A stretch of 64,000 bases of DNA from Codonopsis lanceolata (lineage: Eukaryota; Streptophyta; Magnoliopsida; Asterales; Campanulaceae): positions 1,229,499 through 1,293,498 of the forward strand of contig CM028383.1 in assembly GCA_013146195.2 (NCBI GenBank). The letters are read 5' to 3'. The first letter of the stretch is position 1. Every line of letters starts with the position of its first letter. Made by a program: the position numbers and the translations under genes. The notes beneath the pieces are model-generated. The model was not told the origin of the DNA, ran no database searches, and worked only from the letters and a program-made list of their open reading frames with translations. Positions 34,943 through 47,193 of this stretch are shown in pieces.

Positions 34943-35013
34943 GTGTGTGTATGTATGTGTGTGTGTGTATGTATGTATGTATGTATATGTATATGTATAT
35001 ATGTATATGTATA
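34853..35013. repeat. Compound microsatellite (CT)n(TA)n(TG)n/(TATG)n
   Basis: CT repeats pass into TA, then GTGTGTGTATGTATG-type repeats. Long Tyr/Ile/His-type frames through it are low-complexity artefacts. Confidence 0.95.
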
Positions 35014-35567
35014 TGAACGCCTTCAACAGTGACCGAATAAAGAACCATCACTGCCATCTATGTCATCTCCGACATAGAACGAACTTCGTTACACTAGGGG
35101 TGTCTCCCACCACCACTAGGCATGACAATTACAACATGGAACTTGTTAATCCACCCGATCAAACTTAAAAATTATCCAACCTAACCCGTTTCGAACTAAA
35201 AAATTTAACTGATATGTATGAATGTTTGAGAAAAAAGTTGGGTTAAGACGAGGTGACACGGTATAACCCGATCCATTTCAACCAGTTTGATATTTAGATT
35301 CTAATGGGTTTCGACCCGTTTCGAATTAGATATAATATACTATTATGGAAGTTGTAATGTGTTTTTTTTTTTTTTGAAAAAGAATAAAACTTTGTGAATG
35401 GAAATAAAAATGTTTGTAAAAAATGATTAGCTTTTGTTTCTTTTTCATAATAAAATAGAAATAACTATCAAATATATTTTTGTTTCTTGTCCAAAAAAAA
35501 ATTGAAACAGAAAAATGTAAAACAAAAAAAAGAAATAAAAATATTACCAAACACTACCTGAGAATTG

Positions 35568-35705
35568 AAGCTTTCTTCAATTTTGGTGTAGACGTAAAGC
35601 GCAACGATCGATCCCAAAACAAAAACACATCATGACCTAATAAATCAATGACATGTAGTTCCCAATTCAAAATTAACAGTTTTAACAGTACAATGATGTC
35701 CTTCC
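35568..35705 (-). pseudogene. Fragment of second ALG12 copy (exon 2 and intron 1 part)
   Basis: On the minus strand, text matching intron 1 and exon 2 of the gene at 602-816 is recognisable (GTCATGATGTG, GGGATCG, ACCAAAATTGAAGAAAGCTT). It has a 12-bp deletion, an insertion and a changed exon end (TCTCAGG instead of TCCAGG). The frame is lost, so it is a dead duplicate. Its continuation is at 20035-20110. Confidence 0.6.
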
Positions 35706-35861
35706 AATTATGACATGGAGGAAAAAAACAAAGTTTTATGATTTGATACTAATAAGATCATATTTGGAAGGTATCAACTAAAAACAATGTAAATTAAATT
35801 ACTTTCTTAATAGTCTTGTACAATTATTTGGGAGGGAAAAGAGTACCAAAGATTATCTGGG

Positions 35862-36035
35862 TAAGTTTCTTGTAACATCATCTTACGAATCTTTAGTCGT
35901 AAGACGGAGAAAACGGGTCTTAGTCGTAAGACGGAGTTCCACTCTCTCACAGCTCAACTCACCAACACATGTGGGTCAGGTAAGAAGGATTCATTTTACA
36001 AAAGATATTCATAAAACCGTCTTACCCAAGTTTTT
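35862..36035. repeat. MITE with TAAGAC inverted ends, copy 2
   Basis: A relative of 19232-19375 in the same orientation, with an internal AGTCGTAAGACGGAG duplication, ending AAACCGTCTTACCCAAG. Confidence 0.5.
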
Positions 36036-36244
36036 GCAAATTATATGCTCAAAGTCAACTTTCTTAACTTAACATGAAATTATAAGGGCAAATTACATGA
36101 AATTTCCCATGTACTTGCACTTTCTTGCAAATCGTCAATAAACTTAAACTTTGTTCGTACTTAGTTTAAAGTCTACCGTTTATGCTCACCATTTCACCAT
36201 TAGTCCCTTACATTGATGTCGTTACAAAATATATGTTAAATGGT

Positions 36245-36355
36245 GGTTTAAATTTCAATTTTTTCACCCTACTTTTGGCCAAAATTCAGTAAGCTCACCC
36301 TACTTCATTTTTTTTGTCAATATAGTCATTGTACTTCACAAATATAATTAACAAG
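36245..36355 (+). repeat. MULE left TIR
   Basis: Imperfect inverted partner of 47194-47304; shared blocks are listed under the element. Confidence 0.8.
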
Positions 36356-36950
36356 GTCACCAAGTGTATTTTCCGTCTATTCAGTGGACGGAAATCATCA
36401 AAAAGTCATAAATGTCCTTATAGAAGGAACATGCTGTGCACATGATGAGTCATAAGAATCACGAAGGATTGAAGGGAACTTACACTACGAAACTTCAAAG
36501 ATGAAATCATTTCTCGTTCGTCAAAAACATTTCTCGAAATCATTTCTCGTTCGTCAACTGGTTGAAATCACGAAGGATTGAAGGTGAGCATACAAAAAAC
36601 CTAGTTTTTTTTTTTACTGTTTTAAATATGATGTCGAGGCCGTAAAACAAATCAGGGTTTCTTGAACCCTAATTTGTGTTACAGAATGGAGTTTTAATTG
36701 AAATCTTGGTTAATTTTATTCGATTTTGATGTCATTAAAAAGGATTATGATTTTGTTTGTAGTTAATATCGTTTTTAGGGATTGTTGTATTTCAAAATGG
36801 GGTCTTGATGGTTTCTGTCATGAAAATTAAGGCTTTTGTTAGTCATTGTATATTATTGTGTTTTTTGTACGTTTGACGTGTATTCAAGCATATAGTGAGA
36901 GTAAACATGTTTTTGTGTGAATTTTTATGTGATTTATGTGATATTGTATA

Positions 36951-38494
36951 TGTGAGAACCCCGTTTCGACACCCTACCCTCGCTACTGAAAAGTGAGTAG
37001 GTTTCAAAACATTGAAGCGTATGGAATATGCTCGACCTCGTTTTGGACTCTAAAAATGTGTATACAGAGTTGTTACCTCTATTTTAATGTTAAATAGAAA
37101 AAAAAACTCAAAATACCAGAAAATATAGATTCGAGGGTTAAGTTATGAGTTGGGAAGATGGTTAGGCACCCAACTCGCTCATTTCGGTCACATGATTGTA
37201 CATGCTTATTTTATGTGTGTATGGTCTAAAGAAAGATTATATATATGTATATATAAGAAATATTAATTGCTATGTTTTAAAATATTGCTTGGGCATAATA
37301 ACAACTATCTTTGTAATTATATGAACCTATTCTTATTATTTGCAATATCCTAACTATGCAAAGAAAATATTGTAACTTAGCTACGTCCTAAAACATGAAA
37401 TAATTATGATTTTATGTATAAATATTATTTATAAACTTGCATAATTATTATATCTACATTTTATTTATTATTTACTACATTAATATGTATAATAACATAT
37501 TAACTAATTAGAACATTATCTATAACTAATATTTACAAAAACATGCATAATATTAATTATTTATATTTATAATAACGAGAACAGACTAGTAGGGAGTACC
37601 TATCTCTTCAAGCATGAGTATCTGAACCCGGTATATACGCCTAGGCTTTAGCCCACTAGGCGTTCGTACTTTTTAGGTGTGTTTCCACTGTCTTCTCGAA
37701 AGAGAAAGTCTTTTTCTTTTGTTGTTGTTGTTGTTGCTTTTTGTGGTAGGCGGTATGCTGCGCTTTGCCCATAATAGGCAAATGCGGTAGATGTATGAGT
37801 TGTTGCGTTTTTGTTATTGTGGTAGGCGGTGTGTCGGCGCTATGCCCAGAATAGGCAAATGCGACGGATATATGAGTGTTGTTGTGTTTTGACAGAATTC
37901 GGCAGAGTAACAATAGTTTTTGGTTTTGTTGTTGTTGTATTTTCGTTGTATCACGAGCAGCGTAACCGTAGAGGCTCGCTTGCTCGGGCAAGAAAGGAGG
38001 CTGCCAAGGGTGAATGGAGGCTAGAGGCCGAAAGCTCGAGGGCTCGCTTGCATAAGGCAATGGATGAGAATGGAGGAAGAGAAAAAGCTTGAAGGAGCTT
38101 GGTGTACCTTTGAAGGAGGCCGAAGGCCTCTTTTTATAGACTGGGAGCGAGCAAGGTGACTGATGGTGACTGGAGGAAAGGGATTGTACCTTGCGCAGAA
38201 GGAGTTGGCCATGGAGCGGAAAGAATCTGGAAATCAAACAAGGCATGAGGGAGCGGCTCCAACAAGGATGGCGCGGCACCATGGCAGCTACAAGGGGCAC
38301 GGGGCACGACACCTTCTTACTTTTTTCAAATTTCTGATTTTGCTACTTTCCTCATCCGTTAAGCTCTGTTAGGTCTGTTAAGTCCTGGTTGTCTTCTCTA
38401 ACGTAACATAAGCAATTTTTGTTAGTCCAATTAATTCGTAAATTATATATTTTAGGACATTATAATTTAAGGGTACGAATTTGAGGTGTTTACA
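36951..38494 (-). mobile_element. Gypsy solo LTR (Tat/Ogre-like style), 1.54 kb
   Basis: On the minus strand it starts TGTAAACACCTCAAATTCG and ends GGGGTTCTCACA, flanked by GTATA (36946-36950) and GTATG (38495-38499), a 4/5 target duplication. A minus-strand TATA box, CTATAAAAAG, lies at 38131-38140. Text near 37130-37190 (AGTTGGGTGCCTAACCATC, CAACTCATAACTTA in minus sense) is shared with the LTR at 57983-59270, so both belong to related families. No internal domain remains. Confidence 0.7.
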
Positions 38495-38677
38495 GTATGC
38501 AAAACGATTCTCCCACACTATTTTTTTAATATTTTGCTTGGTCCCCCACTATGTTTTTATGTGAAAATGATTTTTTTATATTTTGTTTGGTCCCCCACTA
38601 CTCTTTTTTTTAAAAATGTACTATATTAAGTGTTGTGTCTGATTATTATAGTCCCCTTATCTTATTGTATTAAAACT

Positions 38678-39605
38678 TAGAGGTGGCAATTTTTGCCCGC
38701 GCCCATTTGTCCGCCCAGACCGCCCAATAAATAATGGGTATGGGCACACCCAAAATTTTAAGTGGGCACAAATGGGTATGTCCACTTGGATATATTAATT
38801 ATGATGGGCTAAATGGGCGCCCACTTGGGCACCCATACTAAAACTTATTTTCTTGTTCTTCTAATTTTGTTTTATCAATTACATACATAATTATAAAATA
38901 CTTAAGATTAATAATGACGTTTAACATAATTTATATATATATATATATATATATATAGTACACCCGCCCTTCCAACCCACCCCCCAAATTGTAAAGTAAA
39001 GCATGGAATGTCATTCTATGACTTTATATCCTTAAATGAAACCCAACATCACTCTCAAATTGCTCCATTTCTATAACTCTGTAAATATCCGTCTCTGTTA
39101 CACTATAAATGGATTCATAGTGGTTTTGTGAGCAGTGCAACATGCGACATTCTTATTTGCTCGAACATTCCCATATAGATTTGTACATGTGGCTTAGTTA
39201 GCTTGTTCAGTTTTTTGTCAGGTTTACATTCATGTGTTTGTCTATTGGGCTTCAGCGAAATTAAAAATCTAACCACAAAATAGAAGATTGAATTAAGAGT
39301 TACAACAACAAAAATACATAATTGTCACAAGAGATGAGCAAACATATATATTTATTTTTCATTTTTTTTGGTGAAATTAATGTTTTTTTTATTTTTGCGT
39401 ATTTTTTGTTAAAGAATGAAGTTTTTTAATTATTATATTTATTTTATAATTTTGTATTAATGAGTAGATGGGCGCCCATGCTCATTTATTGTTCGCCATA
39501 TATGCCCATGATATTAAATGGGCACCTACTCACCCGCCCTTGTAAGCCCATTGCCCATATGGGCACTGCCCATGCCCGCCCATACCCGCCTGTTTGCCAC
39601 CTCTA
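38678..39605. mobile_element. hAT-like non-autonomous element, 0.93 kb
   Basis: The ends are the perfect 12-bp inverted repeat TAGAGGTGGCAA/TTGCCACCTCTA. Flanks TTAAAACT and TTAAAATT match at 7 of 8 positions, as expected for hAT. Subterminal regions are rich in GGGCGCCCA/TGGGC words. It sits 20 bp upstream of the MULE transposase start codon. No transposase inside. Confidence 0.8.
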
Positions 39606-39775
39606 TTAAAATTAGCAGGGCACAATGAAAATTTCTGTAAAGTGTCATTATGGGGGTGAATTTCTCAAAGAAATGTCAAGTAGATATGAAGGGAATGAGC
39701 ATTGTTGGGATGTGTTAGATATGAAAGACATCTCATTTTCTAGGTTAAAGGGTAGAGTACAAAATGAGCTAGGGT

Positions 39776-40147
39776 TGTAGCACCCGAGAATTTCCTTAAA
39801 TTTATTATGATATTTATTTGTTAATCACAAGTTGGTTAATGTTAAACTTACAATGCTAGCATGTTAGTCAAATAGTATTTTGACTTGGGTTTTGTGTTTT
39901 AATGAGAACTTGGTTAAATCGTGAGTTGGACTTGTGCAATAGCACGTTTGAAGTCCGATTGTGTTATTTATGTGTTTTAAATTATTTGTGTGTTTTAGGT
40001 TGTGGACTTGGGTAATTGTCTTATAAAAGTCTATTTTAGCTCAAGATATGATGGGATTAATGTGTAATGTGTTTAAAGTCCGTATTGGACTTTGGTTATG
40101 TTAGTTATGATTTATAATATTGAAATATAAATGATACGTTAAAGCTA

Positions 40148-40228
<81 letters not shown>

Positions 40229-42336
40229 TTCGACTAGATTGACCTGAAGTATATTGTACGTTATGTGTGTTTCTTTCTATATTATTAAAATATATTTTAT
40301 TTTAAATTTGACTAATTAATTATGATTAGTTAATGTTTAATTGGATCCAATTGGTGATTGAATGAATTTGACTTTTGACCAACCAATAAGATTTATATCT
40401 CAAAATGACTAGCCATTTATTTGGTTATTTTATTGTTTCATCAAATGACTATTAACTTAGATTGTTTGATTTGGCAGATTACATTTCTTTTAAGTCAACA
40501 ACAATTACTTTCTTTTCTTTTCCTTGTTTGTGATGTGGTCAAGCTTTTTTAATTTTTGGTCAGTGGTGTGACCCACACCACTTCCTCATTCTTTTAAACA
40601 ACAATTGAGCATCATAGCTCATTTTTCCTTCCATGTTCTTGCCGTCCGTCGTACTTGTACGAGTTATTAAGGGTTTTGAGCTTTACGCTCAATTTGCGAA
40701 ATATTTACTCGCCTGTTTTTAATTCTGACTCCACAAGAGTGTTCAATATGTTGAGGGCTACGTTTATACCCGAATATTTTGTGTTTTCATCGATATTTTT
40801 TGGTAGAGGTAAGTTACTATCCCCTTTCCTTTGTATGTAGGATTGATATACATGTACTGTGGGCTACCCCCACGTGATTTGTTTTGAATTTGGAGTAAAA
40901 ATACTCTCGTTATTAATTTTAAGCAAATAGATGCGAATTTGATTGACTTTTAATAAAATCAAGCATAATATGAAATATGTGTGTCAAATGCTTGTATGGA
41001 TGCCCCAAATAAGCATGCCTCGTACTTGTGACTCGATGATTGTGTTTTATTACAAGTAAACAACTACTTGTGCATCGCATTGAGTCCAGCTGGCATATGT
41101 GTTTGTGTCGACAATGGGACGACAGTAGTCTTTACAAGAGTTAAATCTCGTGATCGCTACGGGTCGTTGCATGGGTCTTTCCGTTGTTATTGGTCGTAAC
41201 AAGGATGTAGCCTTTGTTAGAGAAATTCGCATGACAGATAGAAAACTAGACTCTTGGGTAAAACTCGAGGTAATGAGACTCCTGGTTAAGTCTCAAGGTC
41301 ATTGGTTCTAGATACCATTGGGTTCAGACATGATTTTTAGCATGTGTATTGCAACAGCAACGCAACCACGACTCTTGGGTAAAACTCGGGGTAATGAGAC
41401 TCCTGGTTAAGTTCCAAGGTCGATGTTTTCTGGATACTATTGGGTTAAGACATGGCTTTGGTTTTCAATTCTGGATACTATCAAATTCAGACCGTATATT
41501 ATGTGTATCGCGACAACAACACATCTATAATGTTATTCTGAATTTTTGGTGCAGTTATATATGCGCATTGCTTCAGCAGCACAACTACATTGTTTATAGC
41601 AGGACAAGTCAAAAAGCTCTCAGGTTCAGCTCAGATACATATCAGATTGAGATATTGATTTATATCCTGACTATGTGTTTATATTACGTTGAGTCAATGT
41701 GCATTATAACATGATCAACGTGAATTGTGTGCAAGTATATGATGTGTTATACTTGGTGTATCGTGTATTGTGTATTATGTATTGGTTATATGTGCATAAC
41801 AACATGCCATATAGATCACGTAGTAACTTACTGAGTTTATCACTCACCCCGTTTCTTTTGTTTTCCTTAGATCCCAGCCAGACATGAAGTATACGGTGAG
41901 GTCGGCGAGATTTATTAGTCGTCGACAGTTTTTGGTATGCAGCACTTCAGGAGGCTATATTGTGTTTTGTGAGGGCATGAGTTTATAGGAGAGTTATGTA
42001 AACTCTTCCTTAGGTTTGTGTTTAGTATGAAATTATTCATTTGTTGATGACGTGTAACATTGTGCTTGTATATGATACAGTAGTGTTGGTTGGCTTTAGA
42101 GCCTTCTGTTAGTCTGAGCAATGGCTCGTTGACTTTGTTATTTTGTTTTCTCGACCTTTTTAGAGCCGTGGTGTTACTATTATCATAGCAGAGATTATTG
42201 TATTGTAATTAGGTTTTTGTTTAGCCCACTTTTAGTAGGGGCTTTGCACATGTTTTATTTTGAATTAGTGTGTTTTGTTTTGTTTTTACACGCTTAACCC
42301 AGATTTCGTGTAAAGATTTGGGGTCGGGTCGTGTCA
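39776..42336 (+). mobile_element. Gypsy solo LTR (Tekay-like), 2.56 kb
   Basis: It starts TGTAGCACCCGAGAATTTCC and ends GGGGTCGGGTCGTGTCA, the style of Tekay/Del LTRs, with a perfect 5-bp duplication AGGGT (39771-39775 and 42337-42341). A TA microsatellite lies inside. Short reading frames within it have no domain. It must be younger than the MULE since it disrupts its transposase. Confidence 0.88.
40149..40226. repeat. (TA)n microsatellite
   Basis: About 75 bp of uninterrupted AT repeats inside the Tekay-like solo LTR. Confidence 0.95.
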
Positions 42337-44747
42337 AGGGTACTCTCATGTGAGTTCCATTTTTTATTGTACAATTGTTTCAAATCCTACTGACACAGTG
42401 CTTAGGGCATTGTATACCCCTAGAGATTGGGAGATGTTCATGAAAGTTGTTGCAGAATTAAGAAAGATTGAAATTTACATTTTACATGATGATAGGGAAC
42501 CAAAATTTGAGATGTATGGTGATGTTGATTATCTTGGGTCTGAAGATAGTGGGGATAATGATTCATCTGAATGTAGTTTGGAAGATAAGGACCTAGAAAA
42601 CCTCAATGATGATGAGTTACTAACTGCTAGGAGGAATATGATTGCTTTCAAGACCGAGGGTAATGTCAAATGGGTTGTGAATGAAAAGTCTTTTGGAATT
42701 AAGAGGAGAGGGTTTATATATAATTTTGCTGAACAATGTACATCTAAAATTGGTGGTGAGGATGAGAGACAGTTAGTAGTCCATAATCTTGAAAATTCTA
42801 AGATGGTGTTTGATGAGAGGGATGTTGATTTCCCCCCTGATTCTAATAGTAGCGGTGAAGATGAAGATGAAGATGATGATAGTGTACATAAAGATGTGAG
42901 AAAAAAATTATGTAGGTATACCTAAATGTGATATGAAGAATAGAAATTTCAGCTTGCATGAAACATTCACTAATGTCTAGGAGTGTAGGGATGCAATTAG
43001 GAATTATGGCTACAAGAATGGGTATGACATAAGATTTATGGTAAATGATAAAAAAAATGGTCCATACAAATGTGTTAATTCAGATGTTTGTACTTAGGAG
43101 GTGTGGGCTAGCACTATTCATGATGAAACTACATTTCAGATTAAAACTTTATGTCCAGTCCATCAATGTGGCAAAAGGTTTAAGAGCATGGCTTAAAATG
43201 TATCATGAAAATATTTTGAGTAACCCTAAATGCTAAAATGTGTTGGATATATATGGATTAGACAAACTTTGCAAAGCTAGATTATATATATGGATTAGAC
43301 GTGAAAAAGAGTTAGGGTTCTTGGTGAAAATATAATCACTTAATGAAGAAATGAGGGGGAGCACTATTGAGATAAATAAATGGGTTCATCCAACTACTGG
43401 GGAAGACTGTTTTGATAAGATATACATATGTTTTGTTGCATTGAAGAAGGGGTATTTGAATGGGTGTAGGCTTGTTTTAGGTCTTGATGGATGTTTTTTG
43501 AAGGGGGTTTGTAAAGGGGAAGTACATATTACAAGAGGGAGGGATGGAAATAATCAAATGTTTCTTGTGGCATGGGTTGTGGTTCAGGTTGAGAACAAAA
43601 AAAATGGAAGTGGTTTATTGAACTTTTAAAGGAAGACTTGGGTATAAAGAGTGGTGATAGATGGGCTGTGATATCTAATCAACATAAGGGTCTGATGGAG
43701 GCAGTACATGAGATTCTACCTTTTGTTGAGCACATAAATTGTGCTAGACATATTTACAGCAACTGGAAGAAGCAGTTCAAGGGAGGTGAGCTGAGAAAAT
43801 GTTTTTGGGCAGTGGCTTATGCAAGTAAAGAGACTCAAATGCAAAAGGAATTAGATAATTTGAAAGAGGTTGATGATGCATCATATTATGTGTTGATGAA
43901 AAGAGACCTAGGGCAATTATGCAGGGCCTTCTTTAGGACTGATATTAAGGTTGATACTGTTGAGAATAACATGGCAGAAGTTTTTAATGGAACCATTGTT
44001 GAGTTAAGATTCAAGTCAATCATATATATGTTAGAAGAAACCAGGTTGTATATGATGGCTAGGTTAGAGAAAAGAAGAACATGGATGATGAGACATTATG
44101 ATGAGTATATATTGTCCTGCTATCATAAAAGTGTTGGAAAAAAACAAAGAAGATGTGAAGTTTTGGAACTCAATCTATAACGGGGATGGAAAGTTTGATG
44201 TGGGGTATAAAAAAGAGGGTTATGTAGTAAGCATTGGAAGGAAGACTTACAGTTGTAGAAGATGGCAGCTTAGTGGAATCCTTTGTACCCATGCAATTGC
44301 TTCCATACTCCAAAAAGGTGAAAGGTTTGAAAAATACTTGGATGAGTGCTACCTTAAGACACCATTTTTAAAAGCCTATGTACATTCTTTGAGTCCAATC
44401 AGTTGTGAAGATCAGTGGGCAAAGTCAAACAAGAAACCTATGTTGATACAACTGAATAGGAAAATGCCAGGCAGACCTAAAAAATTAAGGATTAAAGCAG
44501 CATATGAAGAGGAAATGGATCAACCAAGGTCAGGTCCCCACAGAAACTGGGCTTATCAAGGAAAGGTAGGGTAATGAGGTGCATAATTTGTAATGGAATT
44601 AGGCACAATAAGAGAGGTTGCCCCAAAAAATAAGTTGAAAATTGGTGGGACTTCTCAGGTAAATAAGTTATTCTGTTTGCCTGTCATATATTTTGGTTTT
44701 TTCTTTCAATTTTTCTTGTCTAATTTTACTTCTATTATAAATAAGAA

Positions 44748-44999
44748 CCTATTGTTGGTGAAAGAGCAAGGCATGCAGGAGGGAATATAAGGCAGCAACC
44801 AGGGGAGGGAAATACAAACATTAGGACTCAACCTATTGTTGGTAAAGGAGCAAGGTAGGCAGGAGGGAATATAAGGCATCAACCAGGGGAGGGAAATATA
44901 GACATTAGGACTCAACCTATTATCGGTGAAGGAACAAAGCAGGCAGGAGGGAATATAAGGCAGCAACCAGGGGAGGGAAATACAAACATTAAGACTTAA
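44748..44999 (+). repeat. Three tandem copies of an 84-bp unit
   Basis: Units start CCTATT(G/A)T(T/C)GGT at 44748, 44832 and 44916 and contain GCAGGAGGGAATATAAGGCA then CAACCAGGGGAGGGAAATA. 84 is a multiple of three, and it lies where the C-terminal coding or intron region of the transposase gene would be. Related AGAGCTAG.CAGGTAAATAA pieces recur to about 45300, next to TTTGTTTTGCTTTTATAATT-type intron-like DNA. Confidence 0.85.
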
Positions 45000-46190
45000 G
45001 CAAGTCAGGTAATATATGTTCCATACTTGGTACTTTGTTTGTTTTTTTTTTTCAATTCATCTCGTCTAATTTTACTTGTCTTGTATATACATAGAGACCA
45101 ATTGTTGCTGAGAGAGCTAGTCAGACATGAGGGAATATAAGCTTTGCTAGTTAACCAAGTCAGGTAAATAATTTTCAGTTATTTTGTTTTGCTTTTATAA
45201 TTTTTTTTGCCTAATTTTACTTGTCTTGTATATACACAGAAACCAATTGCTGCTGAGGGAGCTAGGTGGACATTTGCTAGTCAACCAAGTCAGGTAAATA
45301 ATTTTTGTTCTATGACATATTTGTGATTGACTTGTAATTGTTGTTAACATTTTCTTGTCTTTCAATTAGGGACCCCAAAGTGTTAAAAGAGTTAAATTGG
45401 AGAAAGGGGAATAGATTAAGGAATATTAACAACATCTTTGCAAAGAATTGTAGAAGACCAATGGACAGTTTATAGATATTGATTGACTTGTAATTGTTTC
45501 CACATTTATTTTTTTGCATTTAAAATGTAAATCACGGGAGTATTTGACTGATAGTGTGTTTTGGGAGCATTTGACCATGTTTTGGTACTTTAACGGTAAA
45601 ACATGATATAATGATTAGTTTTTGGGGTGTATGCAAATCAAGTCATTCTGTTTTTGGCTTTCTCTATTGTCCAGTATGTTACTTGTAAAAATGACAGAAT
45701 TGTTGATGCAATGAAAGTGTTTTTTGGTAATTGACAGTTGAAGCAATGACAGTGTTTTTTTGGCCTTTCTTTGTTGTGCAATCATGTTACATAATTGTTG
45801 TCCATTTTACTTTTAGCTTTGACCTTTTTTTGTTGTCCATTTTACTTTTAGCTTTAGACATAATTGTTCCATTTGGTATATTACAAGATGTCCTATAGAT
45901 TTAATAGGGCAAACACAAGAAAATCGCTTGATAATGCAACAAGAAAAAAATCATTACCAACAAGAAAATCAACACGTTGATAATGCAATCAATAAAATCA
46001 ACACAAAGTTTCAAATACAAGGCTTATGTTCATCATCATTACCAACACAAGAAAATTACAAACCATGTCCACAAAAACATTTTACATCAAAACATGAAAA
46101 ATACATCAAAATAATCTAAGGCAACATAAATTGGTGATATATTTTACCATTCTTATAAACTAAGAGACCACTGATAATGACTACAACTAA
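45000..46190. other. MULE interior between the two convergent genes
   Basis: Contains repeated short blocks of the form ACCAATTG(T/C)TGCTGAG(A/G)GAGCTAG flanked by GT/AG-like sites (45090-45300), possibly decayed small exons of the transposase 3' end. AT-rich DNA follows. No independent gene is supported. Confidence 0.5.
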
Positions 46191-46191
46191 A

Positions 46192-46931
46192 CTAAGAACC
46201 CACATACGTTTTGACATTTTGATATTCTTCTCCTTCAATTTTTGACTTCAAAATAACATTCTCTTCCATCAATCTTCCAATCTCCTTCTTCAAATTTGTT
46301 ACTTTGATTTTTGTGCTTGCACGCTTAGACAACACTATCTTCATCTCACCCTCTTTGTTCTTAAAATCATTGAGTAGCTCTTTTGCTCTTTGATTCAATG
46401 GAGGGTCGAACCAAGCAAAGTAACAACACTTTTTTTCATCATCCTGCTACAATCAATTGAACAAACAAGCATAACAAATTATGAGAATTAAAAAATAGGC
46501 AACAAACCAACCAAAGACCAATTCTGGAAATTAAAACCAAAAAATTAGAAACCAATTACCAATAACCAAAACAAATTCTTGGCAATCAATTGAAGATCAA
46601 TTCTGAAAATTAAAACAAAAAACAAGAATCCAAGCAGAAATTACCAATAACCTAAACAATTATGGGAGACTAATTGTGGAAATTAAAATCAAAAACCAAA
46701 AACAAATAACCAATAACCAAAACCAACTTTGGGCAATCAATTGAAGACCAATTTTGGAAATTAAAACCATTTTTTTTGAAGAGAATCACATACCTTCCAA
46801 TCGGGGCCACCAAAAAACCTCATCCCAGGATGTCCACATACAAGCCCTTTTACCACAATCACATAACTTTCTTCAAACGTATGATTTGAGTTATTAGGGT
46901 TTCGAATACCTCGACTTGAACTACTCGACAT
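46192..46931 (-). CDS. MULE-borne GRF-type zinc finger/coiled-coil protein (two exons)
   Basis: Minus strand: exon 1 46931-46794 (46 codons from ATG), a GTATGTG donor, an intron of 350 bp ending in GTAGCAG, then exon 2 46443-46192 (84 codons with stop). Phase is 0 and the spliced product is 129 residues. The junction joins GLVCGHPGMRFFGGPDWK to DDEKKCCYFAWFDPP, the shape of a GRF zinc finger (x-C-G-x-x-A-x...NPGRRF...C...FFxWxD) with its first cysteines missing. A Lys/Glu-rich coiled coil follows (about residues 62-120). Such small GRF proteins are abundant in plants near transposons; here it lies inside the MULE, convergent with the transposase, in the position of a second MULE gene. A role in transposition is inference. 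Confidence 0.65.
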
Positions 46932-47193
46932 GGTAGAAATGAGATTGATTAAGAATCAAACCTTTTAGCCTTCAATTGTTCATGCTCAATCGTATGGGTT
47001 CGTGCTAGGTTTCGTCTTCGATGACTGCGAGAATTTCATCTTCGTTTGAGCTCTGACATGGCCGTTTGTTGGTTTGTTTGAGATAAGGGTGAGGCTTTAT
47101 CATACATAACTTGACTTGCACATGCGAAAATAAGGATAATTTTGGACTATCATAAAAAATTTACATTGTCGTTACCAATAGACTAACGGAATG

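Larger units (their letters stand above)
39625..44633 (+). pseudogene. MULE transposase (MURA-type), split by a solo LTR and decayed
   Basis: Starts at ATG 39625 with the N-terminal PB1-like segment (VKCHYGGEF ...) and runs to 39775, where a gypsy solo LTR interrupts it. Coding resumes at 42342 in exactly the matching frame if one target copy is discounted. An acidic region (about 42530-42900) is followed by a zinc-finger-like MuDR domain with stops (about 42926-43190), then the DDE core in three frames (43351-43629, 43638-44180, 44098-44574). LGLDGCFLKG keeps the first Asp, but VISNQHKGL has Asn where the second Asp is expected. The SWIM finger reads TYSCRRWQLSGILCTHA, its first Cys replaced by Tyr. 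A CCHC knuckle (CIICNGIRHNKRGC) ends it at 44633. Not functional. Confidence 0.88.

Noticed and set aside
34796..35168. Reading frames rich in Tyr-Ile-His or Met-Tyr-Val on both strands
   Set aside because: They are translations of the (TA)n/(TG)n microsatellite.
37656..38372. Minus-strand 218-codon frame and overlapping plus-strand frames
   Set aside because: They lie within the gypsy solo LTR and have low-complexity His/Gln/Pro content with no recognisable domain.
41349..41887. Reading frames inside the 2.56 kb solo LTR
   Set aside because: No domain, no family resemblance, and they lie in an LTR with perfect target duplication.
44748..44999. CRISPR-like array (three regular repeats)
   Set aside because: The repeats are directly tandem without spacers, in a plant transposon.
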